From the NCBI GenBank assembly GCA_036936605.1, contig JAUPFV010000003.1, forward strand, positions 104,417,278 to 104,481,277: a DNA stretch of 64,000 nt. Reading direction: 5' to 3'. The first letter of the stretch is position 1; each line of letters begins with the position of its first letter. A model generated the notes under the pieces. That model was not told the origin of the DNA and searched no databases. It worked only from the letters and a program-made list of their open reading frames with translations. A program made the translations under genes and the position numbers. This document shows, in pieces, positions 12,959 through 27,125 of this stretch. The DNA is from Limnanthes douglasii subsp. nivea. Its lineage: Eukaryota > Streptophyta > Magnoliopsida > Brassicales > Limnanthaceae.

Positions 12959-13064
12959 CGTAATATCGAGCATTCAGTAATTCCTAAAATACCCATTAAA
13001 CGACAAAATGGCCGTAATCGAGCATTCACTAATGCCTAAAATACCCATCAAACGACAAAATAGT
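12959..13064 (+). repeat. 53-bp tandem duplication in element F
   Basis: Copies at 12959-13012 and 13013-13064 share CGAGCATTCA and CCTAAAATACCCAT, with a 2-bp length difference. The duplication lies just after the protease remnant. Confidence 0.8.
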
Positions 13065-13454
13065 CGTAATCATAGAAAATAAAAAAATATCCAAAGAATT
13101 TTTATGCAACATGTTTGACACTTAAAACATAATAAACATACGAGAAATGCATATTCTTAGAAGGGATTGATGATCCTAGAGAAGGAACTCAGCTGGTACA
13201 ACTAGGGGAAAGTGAAAAATAAATAATAATGGAAGCATAAAAGACCTTTAATATCGACATAGATATGTCAACCGATCTTATGTATAAATTTGTTAATTTT
13301 TGAGAGGTAATTTGGATATATTTATATTGAGTACACATGATATAATAGGAGTTCCAATAGAATGATAATGACACAAGTTGTGTATCAATAATAACCATTA
13401 ACCTATCATACAAAAAATAAGATCTTATTCCTAACAAAAGCCAGAGACGATCAT

Positions 13455-14090
13455 TGAAGAAGTAAATAGACTGTTTGTTATTAGACACATAAGAGAGTCC
13501 CATTATCCAATGTGGACAACAAACATGTCTTGGTAAAAAATAAGAACAAAAAATAGAGGATGTGTATGGACTTCGCAGACTTGAATAAACATGTATAAAA
13601 TATCTATTTTCACTACCGATGATTGACCAACCTCTGATGAGTCAACCTTAAGTTGAATCTAAAGAAATGTACTTTCGATGTACGACCCTAAACATTCTTG
13701 GTCTACATAGTGAGTGAAGAGGAATCAAATAATATCCAACACAACTTTCCAATTGAGCATCAATGAAGCCACCGAGGATTGCCAAAGAAGCCCAAATCCT
13801 GATCGAAATATTGACAACACTTAATATGTTCTTATAAAGATCCTCAGTCAACTGTCAACCCTTCTTCCAAGTCCTAATAGGAGCATGGAATTTTAATGGA
13901 CTCCATAATTTGATGAAGTATTCAACAATGTAAAGAGTTTTTTGGCTTCCATCTAAGTGCTAACCAAACCTCTACAATGAGAAACCTTATACCTATGGCT
14001 TGTAGTCTCCGACTATGCACACATCGCAGTACTAATCAGGGAGGAAAGAATGGATTTGAAAGCAATATATTATCTACGTAAATATTTATT
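13455..14090 (+). pseudogene. Ty3/gypsy reverse transcriptase remnant (element F)
   Basis: The + strand reads EEVNRLFVIRHIRESHYPMW, then a degraded K-N-x-CVD-F block. The YxDD segment appears deleted. It resumes with LKLNLKKCTFDV, then the SEE(R)-x segment and a PFFQVL-like block with LVVSDYAHIAVLI. These match the order in elements A and B (RLTKMGHIKESQYPLW, LKLNPEKCVFGV, CAPFFQTLKG, YLVVSNCAISAVLV). Stops and an internal deletion break it. Confidence 0.72.
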
Positions 14091-14379
14091 AACAATTAAA
14101 ACTAGATATTTGCAACTATATAAACTTTCTTTAACATTAGTAGTTGCAATTATGAAAATTGAACCATATTTTTAAACTCATATTATAATAGTTAGAACTT
14201 ATGTTCCTTTGAGAAATGTATTGCAAAAGCCTAATAGTCAATAGAATGAAAGGATAATTATATCAAGTTTGAGTCAAGAATAACAATCAAAGCTCAATAT
14301 TGGCAACATTATTTTAATATAGTGCAATATGAGAGACCAATTACTCCAAATGATGAGTCCAAAGCTATTTGGAAAGTAC

Positions 14380-14800
14380 AAAATGATGGATAAATAAATA
14401 ATCAAGGCTCAAGAGCAGGAGAATATCTCATATATACAACATGGGATATCCTAAACCAAGCCAATACGTTCGGATTTCTAGTATTCAATAACAATTTGAG
14501 TATGAAGCTGCAATCGCAGGACTTCGGTTGATGAAAATCTGAGAAACAAAAAAGTGTACATTTCCTTACCAATCTCAATTGGTTACTAATCAAGCATTGG
14601 AGAAAACCAAATCTAGAGCGGAGAATATAATACATCATTTAAAGAGTTATAAAGATTAGTTATTCTATTTGAGCACATGAAATTTAAACCAAGTCCCAAG
14701 AGTTGAGAACTCAAAAATTAATGCAAGAGTTGAGAACTCAAAATTTAATGCACTTACATATTTGTTATGTACATATTCGACACCATGAGTAATATTTTGA
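14380..14800 (+). pseudogene. RNase H remnant of element F
   Basis: Fragments in alternating frames read NQGSRAGEYLI, ANTFGF and YEAAIAGLRLM, matching the G-x-GAGI, F-x-F-x-ASNNE and YEAAIAGLKLA blocks of elements A and B. The GA repeat that follows directly separates this domain from the integrase. Confidence 0.65.
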
Positions 14801-14856
14801 AGTAAATCCTTTTATTACATTATTCAACCACATCCTATCAATCAATATTCACGTCC

Positions 14857-15275
<419 letters not shown>

Positions 15276-15429
15276 CCTCCTTTAAGGTCAATATCAAACC
15301 AATAATAATGACCATTTTAAAGAAAGAGTTAAGAAATATGACACGTGCCAGTTGTCCGCGTACTCCATACAATTCCCGACATTACTAACGGAGACAATAA
15401 CTAAAGCATAACTATTTGATATATGGTGT

Positions 15430-16250
15430 TAAAATATTGTGGGATCTTAACCAATAGGTTCATAAGGAAGAAAGTTCATACTATTTATCGTATATCAATT
15501 TTCAAAGTGGATAGAAGCACAACCAATAATGAACATCACAATAAAATAGGTACTATCTTTCTTAAACGTACAAATATGTTACATGTTCGAAATTCTATGG
15601 GTTATCACCATTGATAAAGAAACTCGCTTCCAAAATGACAAAGTCACAAGGTTATGTGCTAAGAATGGAATAAAGCCAATATTTTCTTCCCTTTTATATT
15701 CTCAAACCAACAGTCTAGTTCAGGTTACCAAAATGATAATATTAGAGGGTATAAAAAAATGTTGGAATAAGAAGCATGGAATTGGCCAACGTTTCCACAC
15801 GAAACCTTATGGTCATATATAATAACATATAGAGCCACAACAAAATAAACATTATGTGCCATTGTATATGGAAATAAGGCAGTACCGCTAGCCGAAACAT
15901 GTATGCCATCTCACAGGATCACAAAATATCATGAAACAAGTAATGCACAAGCCCACATCTCTAAGCTAGTTGTAATTAAAGAAAAAATAGTCAAATAAAA
16001 TCTTTGGTTAGAGCATGATAAGACATTAATGATGAATATATAAAATTAAAAAGTATGATTTACGAGTTTTGATCCTAGATATAAGGTGCTACAAAGAGTT
16101 TTCCTTTACACTAATGAAAATTGGCCCTAAACGGAAGAGGGGGTTCGTCTATGGTCGAAGCCAAAGTACAACCCAAAACTTATAGACTAGTGGATGAAGA
16201 AGGAAACAAAATTTGTAACTTTAGAATATAGAGTACTTGAAGCTCTATCA
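15430..16250 (+). pseudogene. Integrase remnant of element F
   Basis: Fragments read ITIDKETRFQND (from the ITDNGTQF catalytic block), LCAKNGIKPIF, SQTNSLVQVTKMIILEGIKK (from the PQ-NGQVE-NK-IL-GLKK helix) and, near 16150, a C-terminal EAKVQPKTYRLVDEEGNKI segment. The second catalytic Asp and the Glu region are altered. Order and spacing match the intact integrase of element B. Confidence 0.72.
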
Positions 16251-16318
16251 TAGTCCTTAATATTAAATCTTGTAACTTACCGCTACCTATAAAATGTTTT
16301 TGTTAAACTACGAGGATG

Positions 16319-16360
16319 TACTCTTCCTCCCTCAGTAGCGCGATAAGGTTTTAAAAAGAA
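16319..16360 (+). other. Conserved post-pol motif, element F copy
   Basis: ACTCTTCCTCCCTCAGTAGC, followed by CGATAAGGTTTTAAAAAG, lies just after the integrase end. The same pattern (ACTCTTTCCT-x-CCTGGTGGCAC...GGTTTTAATGAGG) occupies the same place in elements A, B and C. Confidence 0.65.
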
Positions 16361-16399
16361 ATTCAAAATTAATAAAATGCTTTTTTATGATAGAACATA

Positions 16400-16404
<5 letters not shown>

Positions 16405-16456
<52 letters not shown>
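16405..16456. repeat. (TA)n microsatellite
   Basis: About 52 bp of alternating TA within the post-pol region of element F. Confidence 0.97.
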
Positions 16457-16459
<3 letters not shown>

Positions 16460-17089
16460 TCTTATGTTTCATACAAAATATAATTTAAACAATAAAAGAC
16501 CAATGGGCCAAAGTAGGGAAATCCAACACGAATACCAAAAAATTCAAAAAATGTACTACAAGTTCTGGATAATTAATAATAAGTCCTTCAACAATGAAGT
16601 TCTCTATCAGGACTAAAAGTTTATAAAGCTTATAAGTAATAAGTCTCTATTTATAAAAAATCAATCCTTTGACAATATCGTGCTCCATCAAGAACAATAA
16701 GCTCAACAAATCAATAACAATAGCAAGTCTCGGAGGATCAAGAATTTACCCGTTGGCAAAAAAAAAGCTTCAAATCCTAAAAAAAACCCTAACGAGAGTC
16801 TTGCACGATAAACATACTTTACTAGTTCTAAAAAACTTTAAACAAATAACATAAATGTTTGTTACCAAAGTTTCGACCTATTGAGATTGATCAATCAATA
16901 GGAAAAAATAGAAAATATTAAATGTTTTATTAAAAACACAAAAATTCAGCCTAAAAATTATAAACAAGAGTACTCATAAACAAAAAAGATTCTTAGTATA
17001 ACAAGTACAATACAATGCTTTCAACATTAGGAAAACCAGAGAATGGTAAAGAATAAGTTTTATACATTATTTTCAAAACTAATAATATC

Positions 17090-20000
17090 TTCGTCCGAGA
17101 TAACACCAGTATCCATAATAATTTTGTTGACATAAATACTTCAATATTTTTAGTTTTGGCTCCAATAGCTCGAAAATTTCTAGTCTCACCAATATTTTTC
17201 TTGAAACCACTCCCTTCGCCACCTTCTAGCCACCGAGCCTATTCCCGAGATCTTATTTTCTTATTCTCCATCTATTCAAAGAGGTTAGCAATAACCACCC
17301 TGCCTTTAATCCAACCCAATAAAAAACGAGAATCATGATATTTATCACTTCATCCTATGTTCTTCAACCATTCAATTTTAGGAATAAAATACCATAAGCA
17401 ATCCAAATGAATGTTAAGGTATACCTGGTGAAAGTCTATATCTAACCTGGAATGAGCATCCATAACTACCTCACGAGTAGAAGCAAACATTATAGTTTGA
17501 TAGTAATTAACATATTGCAATCGATATTGCACTCAATAATCAACTTTTTTGAAATAGAGTTGAACTTTTTCGTTAAAGCATCTAATTTCTCATATAGCTT
17601 TGAGTTTATAATCTCAGCTTCAACCTTGGTATCAATAATTTCTTTGTCAACAGATGACAAAAAATATTCAATAATAGTAAGTTTGTTTTAGAAGCATTCA
17701 ACTTCTTTTTATAGATAAATATAAATTCACCTTGTATAAAATTCACATTCTTCAAAACATTTATGAAGTAGCAACTAGTCGAGAGGGTCTCATTGGTATG
17801 TAACGACGCACTACCTAAATGAGACAACATACAATATTTTTTCCTTAGGTCTTCAACCTTGACATGAGGCTCAAGGTTCAACAATATTTCGCTCTATCAA
17901 CAAGCTTCAAGCTCGGCCTTTAGCTTTTTCTCATGCTTAAATTTAGCATCAAGGTTATATCTTATAGCATACTCTCCTTCTATGGGTTCAACAACACCAT
18001 AAAAAAACCCGAAAGTCAGAAATATGAGTTACAAGATGGACTTTGGCTTGATAAAGCATGGTTAAAGCATTAAGGATAACCTGGAACACAAGATGATATT
18101 TACACACTATATCATCAGTTTCCATACTAAAACATGAAAAATGAACTAAGCGAAAAATAATAAAAAGAATTTTTTTTTCATCTACCTCAAACCCCAAATT
18201 TAAGTACCTCTTAGCCTGGCCCACAAGAGATAGGTGGATTGAAAGTATCCTTTGACTAGTCAACATAGAAAACGTAGTCACAATATTAAGAATTTGGTTT
18301 AATAAAAAAAACATATGATGTTGAAGTGGTAGCCTCAGTTGAATATGTACCCAAGTTGGGCAAAACACCATTTGGATCCACTACCACAATATCGACAATA
18401 TCTTTATATATGATGGAAGGTATTGCCAAAACATATTCGAAAAACTTAAAAGGATCATCAACCACAATAATAAAGAATACTGTTAAAGTAGCATCAACCG
18501 TCCTTAAAGTTTCATCATCAATAATAATACGAGGTTTACGAAGCCACTAAGAAGTTCACATAAACTCTGGTGGTGAAAATCACATCCTCCTTTACATTAA
18601 CCTTCTAGTTAACTGCTTTGACAACCAAAGTATTCATCAATTTTTTGGGTTCATCTACTATAAATCAACATCTTTAAAAACCTCAACAAAAGTTTCATTA
18701 TGAACAGAGAAAGCCAACTATGTAAATAAAGACCTTGCAATGGTAGGAATACCTTTAGCTTGGCTCTGTTGAAATATGAAGACAATAACTCATCAAGATC
18801 TTGATTGTTGGTCATTTTAGTTAGGTTATTATCTCATATTGCATAGCATCAAAATTAGACTTCAACATAAACTTTAGTATTGCCTCTTATTTCCACCAAA
18901 ACTTGAGACTATTGATTTTCGAAATCCATTGTGGATAACAACTCTTTTATATCTAAGAGGATATATAATACCCATGGTTAATAAGTCTGGTCACCATAGA
19001 TCATCAGATGTAGTTATGTACTTGGAAGGAGCACATTCACGAAGAGAGGAGGCAAAATCTGAATCGTTTGCAATACTTGTCTCCATAATATTCTTTACAA
19101 GAGAATATAATTGGGGAGTATAAAAATATGGATCAAATGAAGGAGAAATTCATTGTTTGGCTATAGGAGGCAGAGGTATACCACTTTCATCTAATTTTTA
19201 ATGGTACTCATAATATTGTGAGAAATATTACCTATAGCCACTGAATTTCTTCACCTCTTAATAGGTATATTTTCCTCCTCATCTTTGGTCTCCTCCTCAA
19301 TAATAGTAAGATATAGTTTTTGTTTCTTATTTAAACCAAGAATGATCATAACGATTTCTTTGTAAGCTTCACGAGTCTCAACTTCAACGTCCAAAGTATT
19401 AGAAGGAGAAACAAATAAATTCTCAAAATTTTAGTCTTATATTTTGCTACATGATTTAATTTTGGAATACTTCCCAACCACCTTTTATTCAAGTAGTTTC
19501 TTCTCGATAACCATCTTATTTGAAAATTATTTCTTGATCTTATCCTTTGATGAAGATGATTTTTACATAACATCTTCTATAGGGAAGCACAAATGAAGAA
19601 TCATTATTGAACAATAATGCTCGGTCATAACCCATTGTTGAGAAATATTTCAGGCACTAGGATGAAGAAGTATGAACGATAAAGATAAATTATTCTACCA
19701 AGACAATGTACTTTGAGTGAGTATGTTCTTCCATATTGCTATCAAAATACATATTTACGATATGGGCTAAAAATAATAAAATTAAAAACAAAAATCAAAC
19801 ACATAAAATACAAAAATAAGAAGGTAAAAGAAGGAAAATACTTATGCTTGGAATTCCAATTTTGATACTTTTGTCTCCCCGTTATCAAAGACAAAAAATA
19901 TTTATCCTTCCATAATTTTTTATAAGTAGGAAGGTCAATGGGGATCTTGGCGAATGGTCTTATAAAAAAGTAGAATAATGGGTTGTTATTTCGGACATAA

Positions 20001-20290
20001 ACCTTAAAAAGCAGTAAGAAACTCATTAATCGAGAATCATTGATAAAAACTTGTTCGTAAAATTATAATAAAAAAGAGAACCCTAAAAATTTTGGAACGA
20101 GTTGGCTTGAGTAGATGTTTGTCACTTGATAAAATTTAACAAGACCTATAAAGAGAGAGAACCAAAGCTCGTGATCGAGGTTGTAATTAAAGAAAACCAC
20201 TTCGTCTTCATTTGCGTTGAACATATTTTTATTATTAATGGGAAACCTAACTTTCATGTCGCGTAAAATTGCCAAATCAACAAGATGTTT
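17090..20290 (-). pseudogene. Antisense extra ORF (aORF) of element F, decayed
   Basis: The - strand at 20275-20063 reads ILRDMKVRFPINNKNM, then DEVVFFNYNL, then VTNIYSSQLVPKFLGF. Position by position this follows the aORF of element A (ILENVKVRIPVDPETLM, SEIVFFTELF, LVKLCPSQLSPNAWYT). The fragment at 20026-19742 (IPIDLPTYKKLWKDKYFLSL) corresponds to the next block (KAVDDLLESEKRWKTQFLFI). Further - strand fragments reach about 17090 and include EDLRKKY and REVVMDAHSRLDIDFHQV, in the place of the coiled coil and C-terminus. It is opposite to pol, as in A, B and C. It has many stops and is not expected to be expressed as protein. Confidence 0.65.
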
Positions 20291-20779
20291 TGCACATTAA
20301 TCTTCGGTCATATACCGATATAGATGATAATAGTTATCCAAATCAAAATTTCATTTAAAACATCATCCCTCACCTATAGTACATTTTGGCAAACATCAAC
20401 ATTGCCTCGACTGCTACCTCATACCACTGTAAGAATCATACATTTTATTTTAGATTAGCGGAGAGAGTTATAATAAATTCGAACGATTTCTTCCTCTTCT
20501 TCTTTTTCTCCTGAACTGGCTGACAGATTGGTTAGGAAATCTTACAAATTTTTCTTGATCAGATAACAAGCTCAAAATAAGCCACTATTTTAATTATTTT
20601 GGCTATGAGAGCAGTCATGATCTTCATCTTAACTATATATTTATCACAAAAATTAAAAGTTTATTGTAATAAAAAAATAGCAACTGATTCAAGAGTATCA
20701 ATTACTGAAGAAAGAAGATGAATATGAAGCGGAAGTAGAGTGAAAATTTGAACAAAATAAACAAAATGAAGTTAGAGAT

Positions 20780-20793
20780 GGGTATTTATACCC
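20780..20793 (-). promoter_or_regulatory. Candidate TATA box for the antisense ORF of element F
   Basis: The 14-mer GGGTATTTATACCC reads GGGTATAAATACCC on the - strand, about 500 bp before the first recognisable aORF block. The identical 14-mer is the TATA box of the element A LTRs. Promoter function is inferred. Confidence 0.35.
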
Positions 20794-21947
20794 AAAGGTA
20801 TGAATTAATTTAAGCCACAAATATTTTCTACTCTATGGATTGGATTAACTTGCATGATGAGTGACTTGGATTCAATGAAGCATGGAAGTTCAAGATTATT
20901 AGAAGCTGAAGAGGGCGCACCTGTCTGCTTAAAAGAAGAAACTTTCATATATCTGTAAGCTTCTGTCAACCACTTGTATTTTCACTAAAATAACACAAAT
21001 AAACCCTTAAACTTCGGAAACTTTAACAATTAAAAACAAATAATAAACCCAAATCTCATACAAATGTAAAATCATTTCTCTATAAATATTGACACCATAT
21101 ATCTTTGACCAGAAATCAAACAAGATGGGGTAAACCTTGATTGTTTAAAAATTCATAGATATTTCGTTGTGATTTTCATCCCTTACTTTAGTCTTCATCA
21201 AGGACAGAGGGACTACTCAAATAATTTTAAAAGAAAAATCAAAGCCAAAGAAACAAACTAACATCGCTGGCATTAAATAACGACATACATGAATAATCAT
21301 TTGGTGTAGCCATTCATTCATCATTAACCAAAGTCTAGGAGGTCTACTAAAATATATTTATAATAAATTTGGCCGAAGAAAATTTGTAAATACCTGAAGC
21401 CATCAAAGGAATATTAGTAGTACTTACTTCATATTTCACCAAAGACGAATAACTACTCAAGTGCAATCAACATAGAATTGAAGCCTTCTAAAGCTAGTAG
21501 TAATAAAAAGTAACTTAGTAAATACGGAATAAGTAATACACGAGTAGCCTAATGACTATTAGTTGTACTTTTTTCATTCGAAAAAAGAGAGTTGTTTATC
21601 TTCAAAGGAGGCTTTGACCGACAAAGAATTTGAATGAGGCAACAAGGGTTTTCTACAAACCAGATCATAGACATCTCTACTAAGAGTCCGACTAGGATAA
21701 GCTAGAATAAATAAGCCTTAAGCCTCTTAAAAGTCTATCCAAAGAGGGATGACATTGATATTTCAGTATATAAAAATATAAAATATAATAGTTTTGGATG
21801 TAAAAATAATATTCAACAAATAACAGGTTCAAGTGCAATCTTAAGCTAACATCAAAATATGTTTTTGGCAAAGACATAAAACGCATCGGTCAATATCAGA
21901 TACTTTGAACAATTACTCGGATAAGGATGATAATCTATTGCTAAGAG

Positions 21948-22227
21948 TGTAAATAATCTGACCCATCAACATTGATCATTTAAATATTTGAAATCCACGA
22001 GAACTGATCAATGAAAATGATATCTAAATAATTAGAATAAAATATTAATAAATCTTCCTCATATGAAAGATATCTTTGCTAAAATATCTGTTTATTTATA
22101 TAATATTCGTTCATTTATTTTTATATTTTTAAACAACATCTTTCATTTACATTTTTTCAATTTCTATAAATTATTTAGAAAATATTTTATATTTTAGACG
22201 AAACAAAACTTCAAATTTTCTATATCA
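21948..22227 (+). repeat. 3' LTR of element F
   Basis: It begins TGTAAATAATCTGACCCAT and ends TTTTCTATATCA. It matches the 5' LTR without its MITE. A convincing polypurine tract just before it was not seen. Confidence 0.6.
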
Positions 22228-23830
22228 TTATTAAAACGATATTTAGAATCAAATAAAAACTATTTTCTAAAATTAATATAAAAGAGGATGGAGTGATACT
22301 TACTAATAGTATATATAAAAAATATATATAATAAAACTTTATTAAAAAGTAAAATATTAAACAATTTAACACGCGGCTTCCTTTTGATATTTATTATTAA
22401 TAAAATTGAAAATCTACGCTGCTTGCGTTTGCTAGTAATAATGTAGCTAAATCAATTCCAATTCCATTCTCATACAAGTCTAGATTTTTTTCGCTTCAGT
22501 CAGTATCTAGCTACCGACTTTGGGCTTATAATAAATGAAAAATTATTCATGCTCTACTACTCAGCCGTCAGCCTTGAGCATTATACAAGGACGTGCGGTC
22601 GTGGTTATTGGCAAGAACTTATTGAATCAATCGTGCGGTAGGAGTAGTACTCGGTGTATTGAATGTTTTTGGAAATGGAGTGTGTGCGAGTTGTTTATTT
22701 CAAGAATAGACTGGATTCACTCAGTTGCATTTTTTTTCGCTATAACTTGGAAAGAAAGGAGTGCATGATACCGCGAATTACTTCTGAATAAATTTTAAAT
22801 AATCCATTTTCAAATAAAAGTAATATACTGTATACTCGATAAATCATTTTTATATTGTTAATAGTAATAAGTAAATGAGTTAATTTTAAATATATAGTAA
22901 GATAAAAATCGATTTAAGATAGTAAATAATAGAAATAATTTGTAGCGGCATAACTGAACAATACTATAAAAGGTTTAGTGATCGTATAATTTTTATTTAA
23001 ACGAAGTCAAACGCACAATATTTTAGTTCTCGGTCCAGTACAAGATAAATAGATAAAATATATACCATAATTTATGTATTAAATATATTATAATAATAAA
23101 ATTTATTAATAATAAGCTTATCATTTTCTCCAATTTTGAAAAAGATAGTTGAATGAAAAGATAAATAAATATCATAAATAAAAATTAAAAAACACAAATT
23201 AAAAATTACAAAAGTTTTTCAATTTTTAAAACTGTCCATCTCTTAAAAACGTTCACATTTTCTAAATCAATCTTCAAATGACATTAATAGTCCTAATGAA
23301 GACCTGATGCTCGTGGAATAAACAACAAAAAAACAATTTGTAGACTCAAATCTACAATTAAAACTGAAAAAATATTTAATTTAATCTTGATTTGAGGTAC
23401 ACAATCAATATTATTTGAACAAGATCACCTCTAAAGTATGTTCCGCATATTATTTAAAGCGTTCCTACTAACCGTCTAATCTTTCCTTCTATTTGATTTC
23501 TGATACCGGAGAGTAACTTATCTTCGTCATTCATGAATCAAAACCTGTTAAGTCTCTCACAATGACGATCCACAAATCACTTGTGTATTCGATATCCCAA
23601 TTTAATGTAATAATCTCTTTGTTTATTGAACATTTTATTTTTTATCGAATCTTTTTTCATAAAAAAACATATTTTTTAAAACAATTTTCGTCATTAATGA
23701 AATTCATAAAAAACTACATCTTCAAACCTATTTTTCAACAAATTTTCAATTGCATTCTTGGATTTCCTTTCTTCCCTCCCCTTCACAAGCTCATTTGCTT
23801 GCTGATTGTGAGGTTTTGATTTTTAAAAAT
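22228..23830. other. AT-rich interval, no gene recognised
   Basis: No domain or element was identified. One 77-codon frame (22535-22768, +) has unremarkable composition and no recognised motif. I do not call it a gene. Confidence 0.5.
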
Positions 23831-26480
23831 GAATTTTCTCGAATTCTTTTGCATGTTTCTTTTCCTTTTAATGCATGCTCTGTGGCCTTTAGGGACAAAT
23901 AGTTTCGCATGCTCTGTAGCAAGTGGGTGTTGTTTAATCCTTGTTCCCTTCCTAAAAATGAAACTGGCTCTTGGTTTCTTACTGTACCTGGCATCTTGCC
24001 CCCGAATTTGCTTTTCTAAGCAGTGACATTTCTAGCCCTGCTCTCACCATCATGTTGATCACCGTGTGAGTCATATCTCAAACATCTCTGAGATCGCTAT
24101 GGTTCAGACCTTACCTTGACTGGTCTTGCTTTGTTATCAATCCGCTTTTCGTTATTAGTAGTTCCTCTGTCTACGCTATCATCCTTCGCTTTATTCTTGA
24201 GCATCATGTTTTGAAATTTTGGCATATGCCCCACTCACCATATACTGAGAATCAGACCCCGTACCACCACTCATCCTTCACCTTGATCAACCCCAAAGTG
24301 CTTGTTGCTGGTAGCATCCCCATGAATCTCACAACTTTGGACCTTGTCCTTGTTTCCATTTCCTTTTGGAGCGCTATTTTCAGGTTTTCAAACAATTTGT
24401 TTAAAACCATACACTTGGTTTTTCACTCTCTACCTCTTGTCATCTACCACGATCACGCCAACAACATCAACCTTCCAAACCACCCCATTCCCAACATGCA
24501 ACCAATTTTTCGCCCTTGATAATTTTCCTACCCGAAAATTTCTCAGCCACAACCGCCTTGCTAAGTTACCGTTATCGGTTGTACTCTAATCTTCAAACCG
24601 CCAAACATTTTCTCTCTCATGGACCATCGAACGTCCCGCTTCTTCCTCTGGGAATTTTGCTCTTGGTTATCGACTTGGGCCCTGAAATCCCCAATCACTT
24701 TACTAACTTCTCGTTTTGGCCTACAAGTGGCACTCCTACCGCTCCTTATTGGCGCTTTGATTGATCCAAACACTAGTGCTTTCTCTTTCCTCTCTCCATT
24801 GGTCCTCTCTTAGAGACGGTTTGCCTCATACCCACCCATGTATCCTACACCAATGGGATGGATAGTTTCCCCATACCTCTCTCATCATTAATTGCGAAGT
24901 TACATTGCTTCCAAAACCCTCCAGATTCTTCGTGCACGACAATAATAATCATGTCGGCTAGCCCACCCTTCTCTCTTACCCCTACTCAACCTAACCTCAA
25001 TTATGTCGCTATTGTTTCCCTCAACCCTATTACATATCCTTGTTATTTAACTGATTCTTCCAACTCTGCTACACCATCACAACTTCAAAACCTTGAAAAT
25101 ACCTTCATATTTATCTTTCCATTTATCTTTATCATGGTCGGGACTCGTACCAACATCAAACCAAACAAAAAGTGTACTTCCTCAAAGGAATCTTGTGGGC
25201 TTCGCAAAATCACACCCCAAATTAAAAAAAAAATCTGTCCTCCTCAAGCATTATACAACATGACCAATTGATTATTGATGAACCTCACCACCCCTAGTCA
25301 TCTGAAACCAAACCATCACTCCCTTTATCCCTTATCTTTTCCCATTCCCCTTCTGCCATGGTCGGCCTGCATGGTCTTGCGCTATCCATCCTCTCATCTA
25401 CCCCTCATGTCTCCAGCCTCTTAGGGGTCCTAAAAATCCGTCTGACACTAACTAGCGTGCTCTCAATGAAATGAGGAGAGAGATGGAGACCTTCCCTCTC
25501 CCTGTGACTTTTCAAACTTCCAGAGTTGACATGCAAGTCAATGACGAAGAAGATCCTTCCAAAATCGAGTCATCCATGTTCTCCTTTAAGTTGGAAAGGC
25601 TCAAAGTCATCTGCGCTGGAAATGAAAGCCTGCTTACCACCAAGCTCAACCCCGCTGATCTTCATACATCATCTTAAATATTACATCTCCCAGGTCTGTT
25701 ACGCGACCCCCCTCCCCATCAAGCTCTATTGCCACCATGTTCACCAGTTTCTCCGCTGACTATTTTTCCCATGAAGTCGTCCGCCTAACTCGAATCCACC
25801 ACTGTTTCCTCGTATCCAAACCCCATCTCCTTTATTCTCATTGCTTGCTTCAATAATACCTCCCACATGCATGCAACAAGCCTTAACCCTTACCTTATGA
25901 CCTCGACTTAAACCCATTAGTTCAATATCACCATCAAATATATTTTCCAACCTCATCAAGTCAAAACACCTAACTCTCAAAGGGATCAACCCCAACAATG
26001 TATCCTAACCACGTCTGTAGTTCATCTGCTTCAGAATCCCTCTACCATACCACCCTCATCTTTACCTTAGTACATCTCCAACAACACTACTCCACGGTCT
26101 TCCGTACCTCTAGCCGCACTCTTTCTGTCCCAAACCCACATGCTTTCAATCCCATTCCTCCCTCAGGTGCTCCTTTTCCCTCATATCCCCACCAGTACCA
26201 TGGCGTAAATTCTAAAGGAAAAACTCCCGCCAGACCTAGATCTTTAAAACCTAACCCCTTTCCATCCCTACCTTGGCCCTAGACTAGGTTACATTATCCT
26301 CGCAAGTACTCATGCATTCTCCTCTCCCATAATGTTTCAAAAATACCCTCTAAAAGTTAATTTTCAAAACCCTACCCTCCATTACCTCTTTCTTTCCTGC
26401 TAGCTCAATCCATGTTGCCATCCACATCCCATCAGTTCAGACTTGGGCTAGTGTTTTCCCCCATCCTCATGATATCTGAT
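23830..26480 (+). other. C-rich region upstream of LINE ORF1
   Basis: Only short pyrimidine-rich reading fragments are present, Ser/Pro/Thr-rich when translated, with no recognised domain. Its composition matches the LINE downstream, so it is probably the LINE 5' UTR plus the start of ORF1. An Ala-Ser-Pro-rich fragment beginning at 24951 could be part of an ORF1 N-terminus. Confidence 0.4.
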
Positions 26481-27125
26481 CTCCGATGAGTGTTAAAAAG
26501 GTTAGCTCACTTCAGATAGAGTATGATGTCCTCATGTTTCCCTCTGAAGTGTTGGCTGGTGACAAGTCGGGGTGGGTGAAATGCCTCTCATACTATATTT
26601 TGACCAAAAGACGAGACATCCACCAAGTCGAAGCTATTACCTCTCGTATTTGGGTCATCCATGGGTTGCAGAAGTGCAAGCATACACCTTAGGGTAATTG
26701 TTTCTTCAAATTCTCCACCACCAACAATGCAACTCAGCTATTCGAGATGGCCTCATCATTTTCAGTAATCATCTAATCTTCCTCGAGTATTGGAAGCCCA
26801 TGGACAACCTATTAAAGGAATCTCTCAAGGCGATCCTGCCATAGGTTAAATTCTACGGCTTTTCTCACAAATTATGGTCGGAGAGGGGAATTCATATCCT
26901 CGGGAGTTTTTTGGGCAGCCCAATCTATGTCGATACTTACACTGTCAACCGTGTCAGGCTTAAATTTGTGAGAATCTGCATCGTCATGAAAGCCTCATAG
27001 AGCTTTTCAAAATCTATCAACATCAGCTGCTTAGGTAATACCCATGCCCTAAAAGTTGAATACCAGCGTCTCCCACCCATTTACGTGTGCCGCAAATATT
27101 TTGGCCACAATGCTGCTTCATGTAA
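26480..27125 (+). pseudogene. LINE ORF1 remnant: DUF4283 plus CCHC knuckle
   Basis: The frames read SGWVKCLSYYILTKRRDIHQ, then RIWVIHGLQK, then (after stops) LGSFLGSPIYVDTYTVNRVR, and close with EYQRLPPIYVCRKYFGHNAA. This is the layout of the DUF4283 RNA-binding domain followed by the C-x2-C/F-GH-x4-C zinc knuckle of plant LINE and retrotransposon ORF1 proteins. At least two stops and two frameshifts interrupt it. The chain ends where structure D begins. Confidence 0.7.

Noticed and set aside
17606..18371. Independent - strand genes in element F
   Set aside because: They lie inside the region corresponding to the antisense ORF of element F, are short, and are better read as its decayed C-terminal part.
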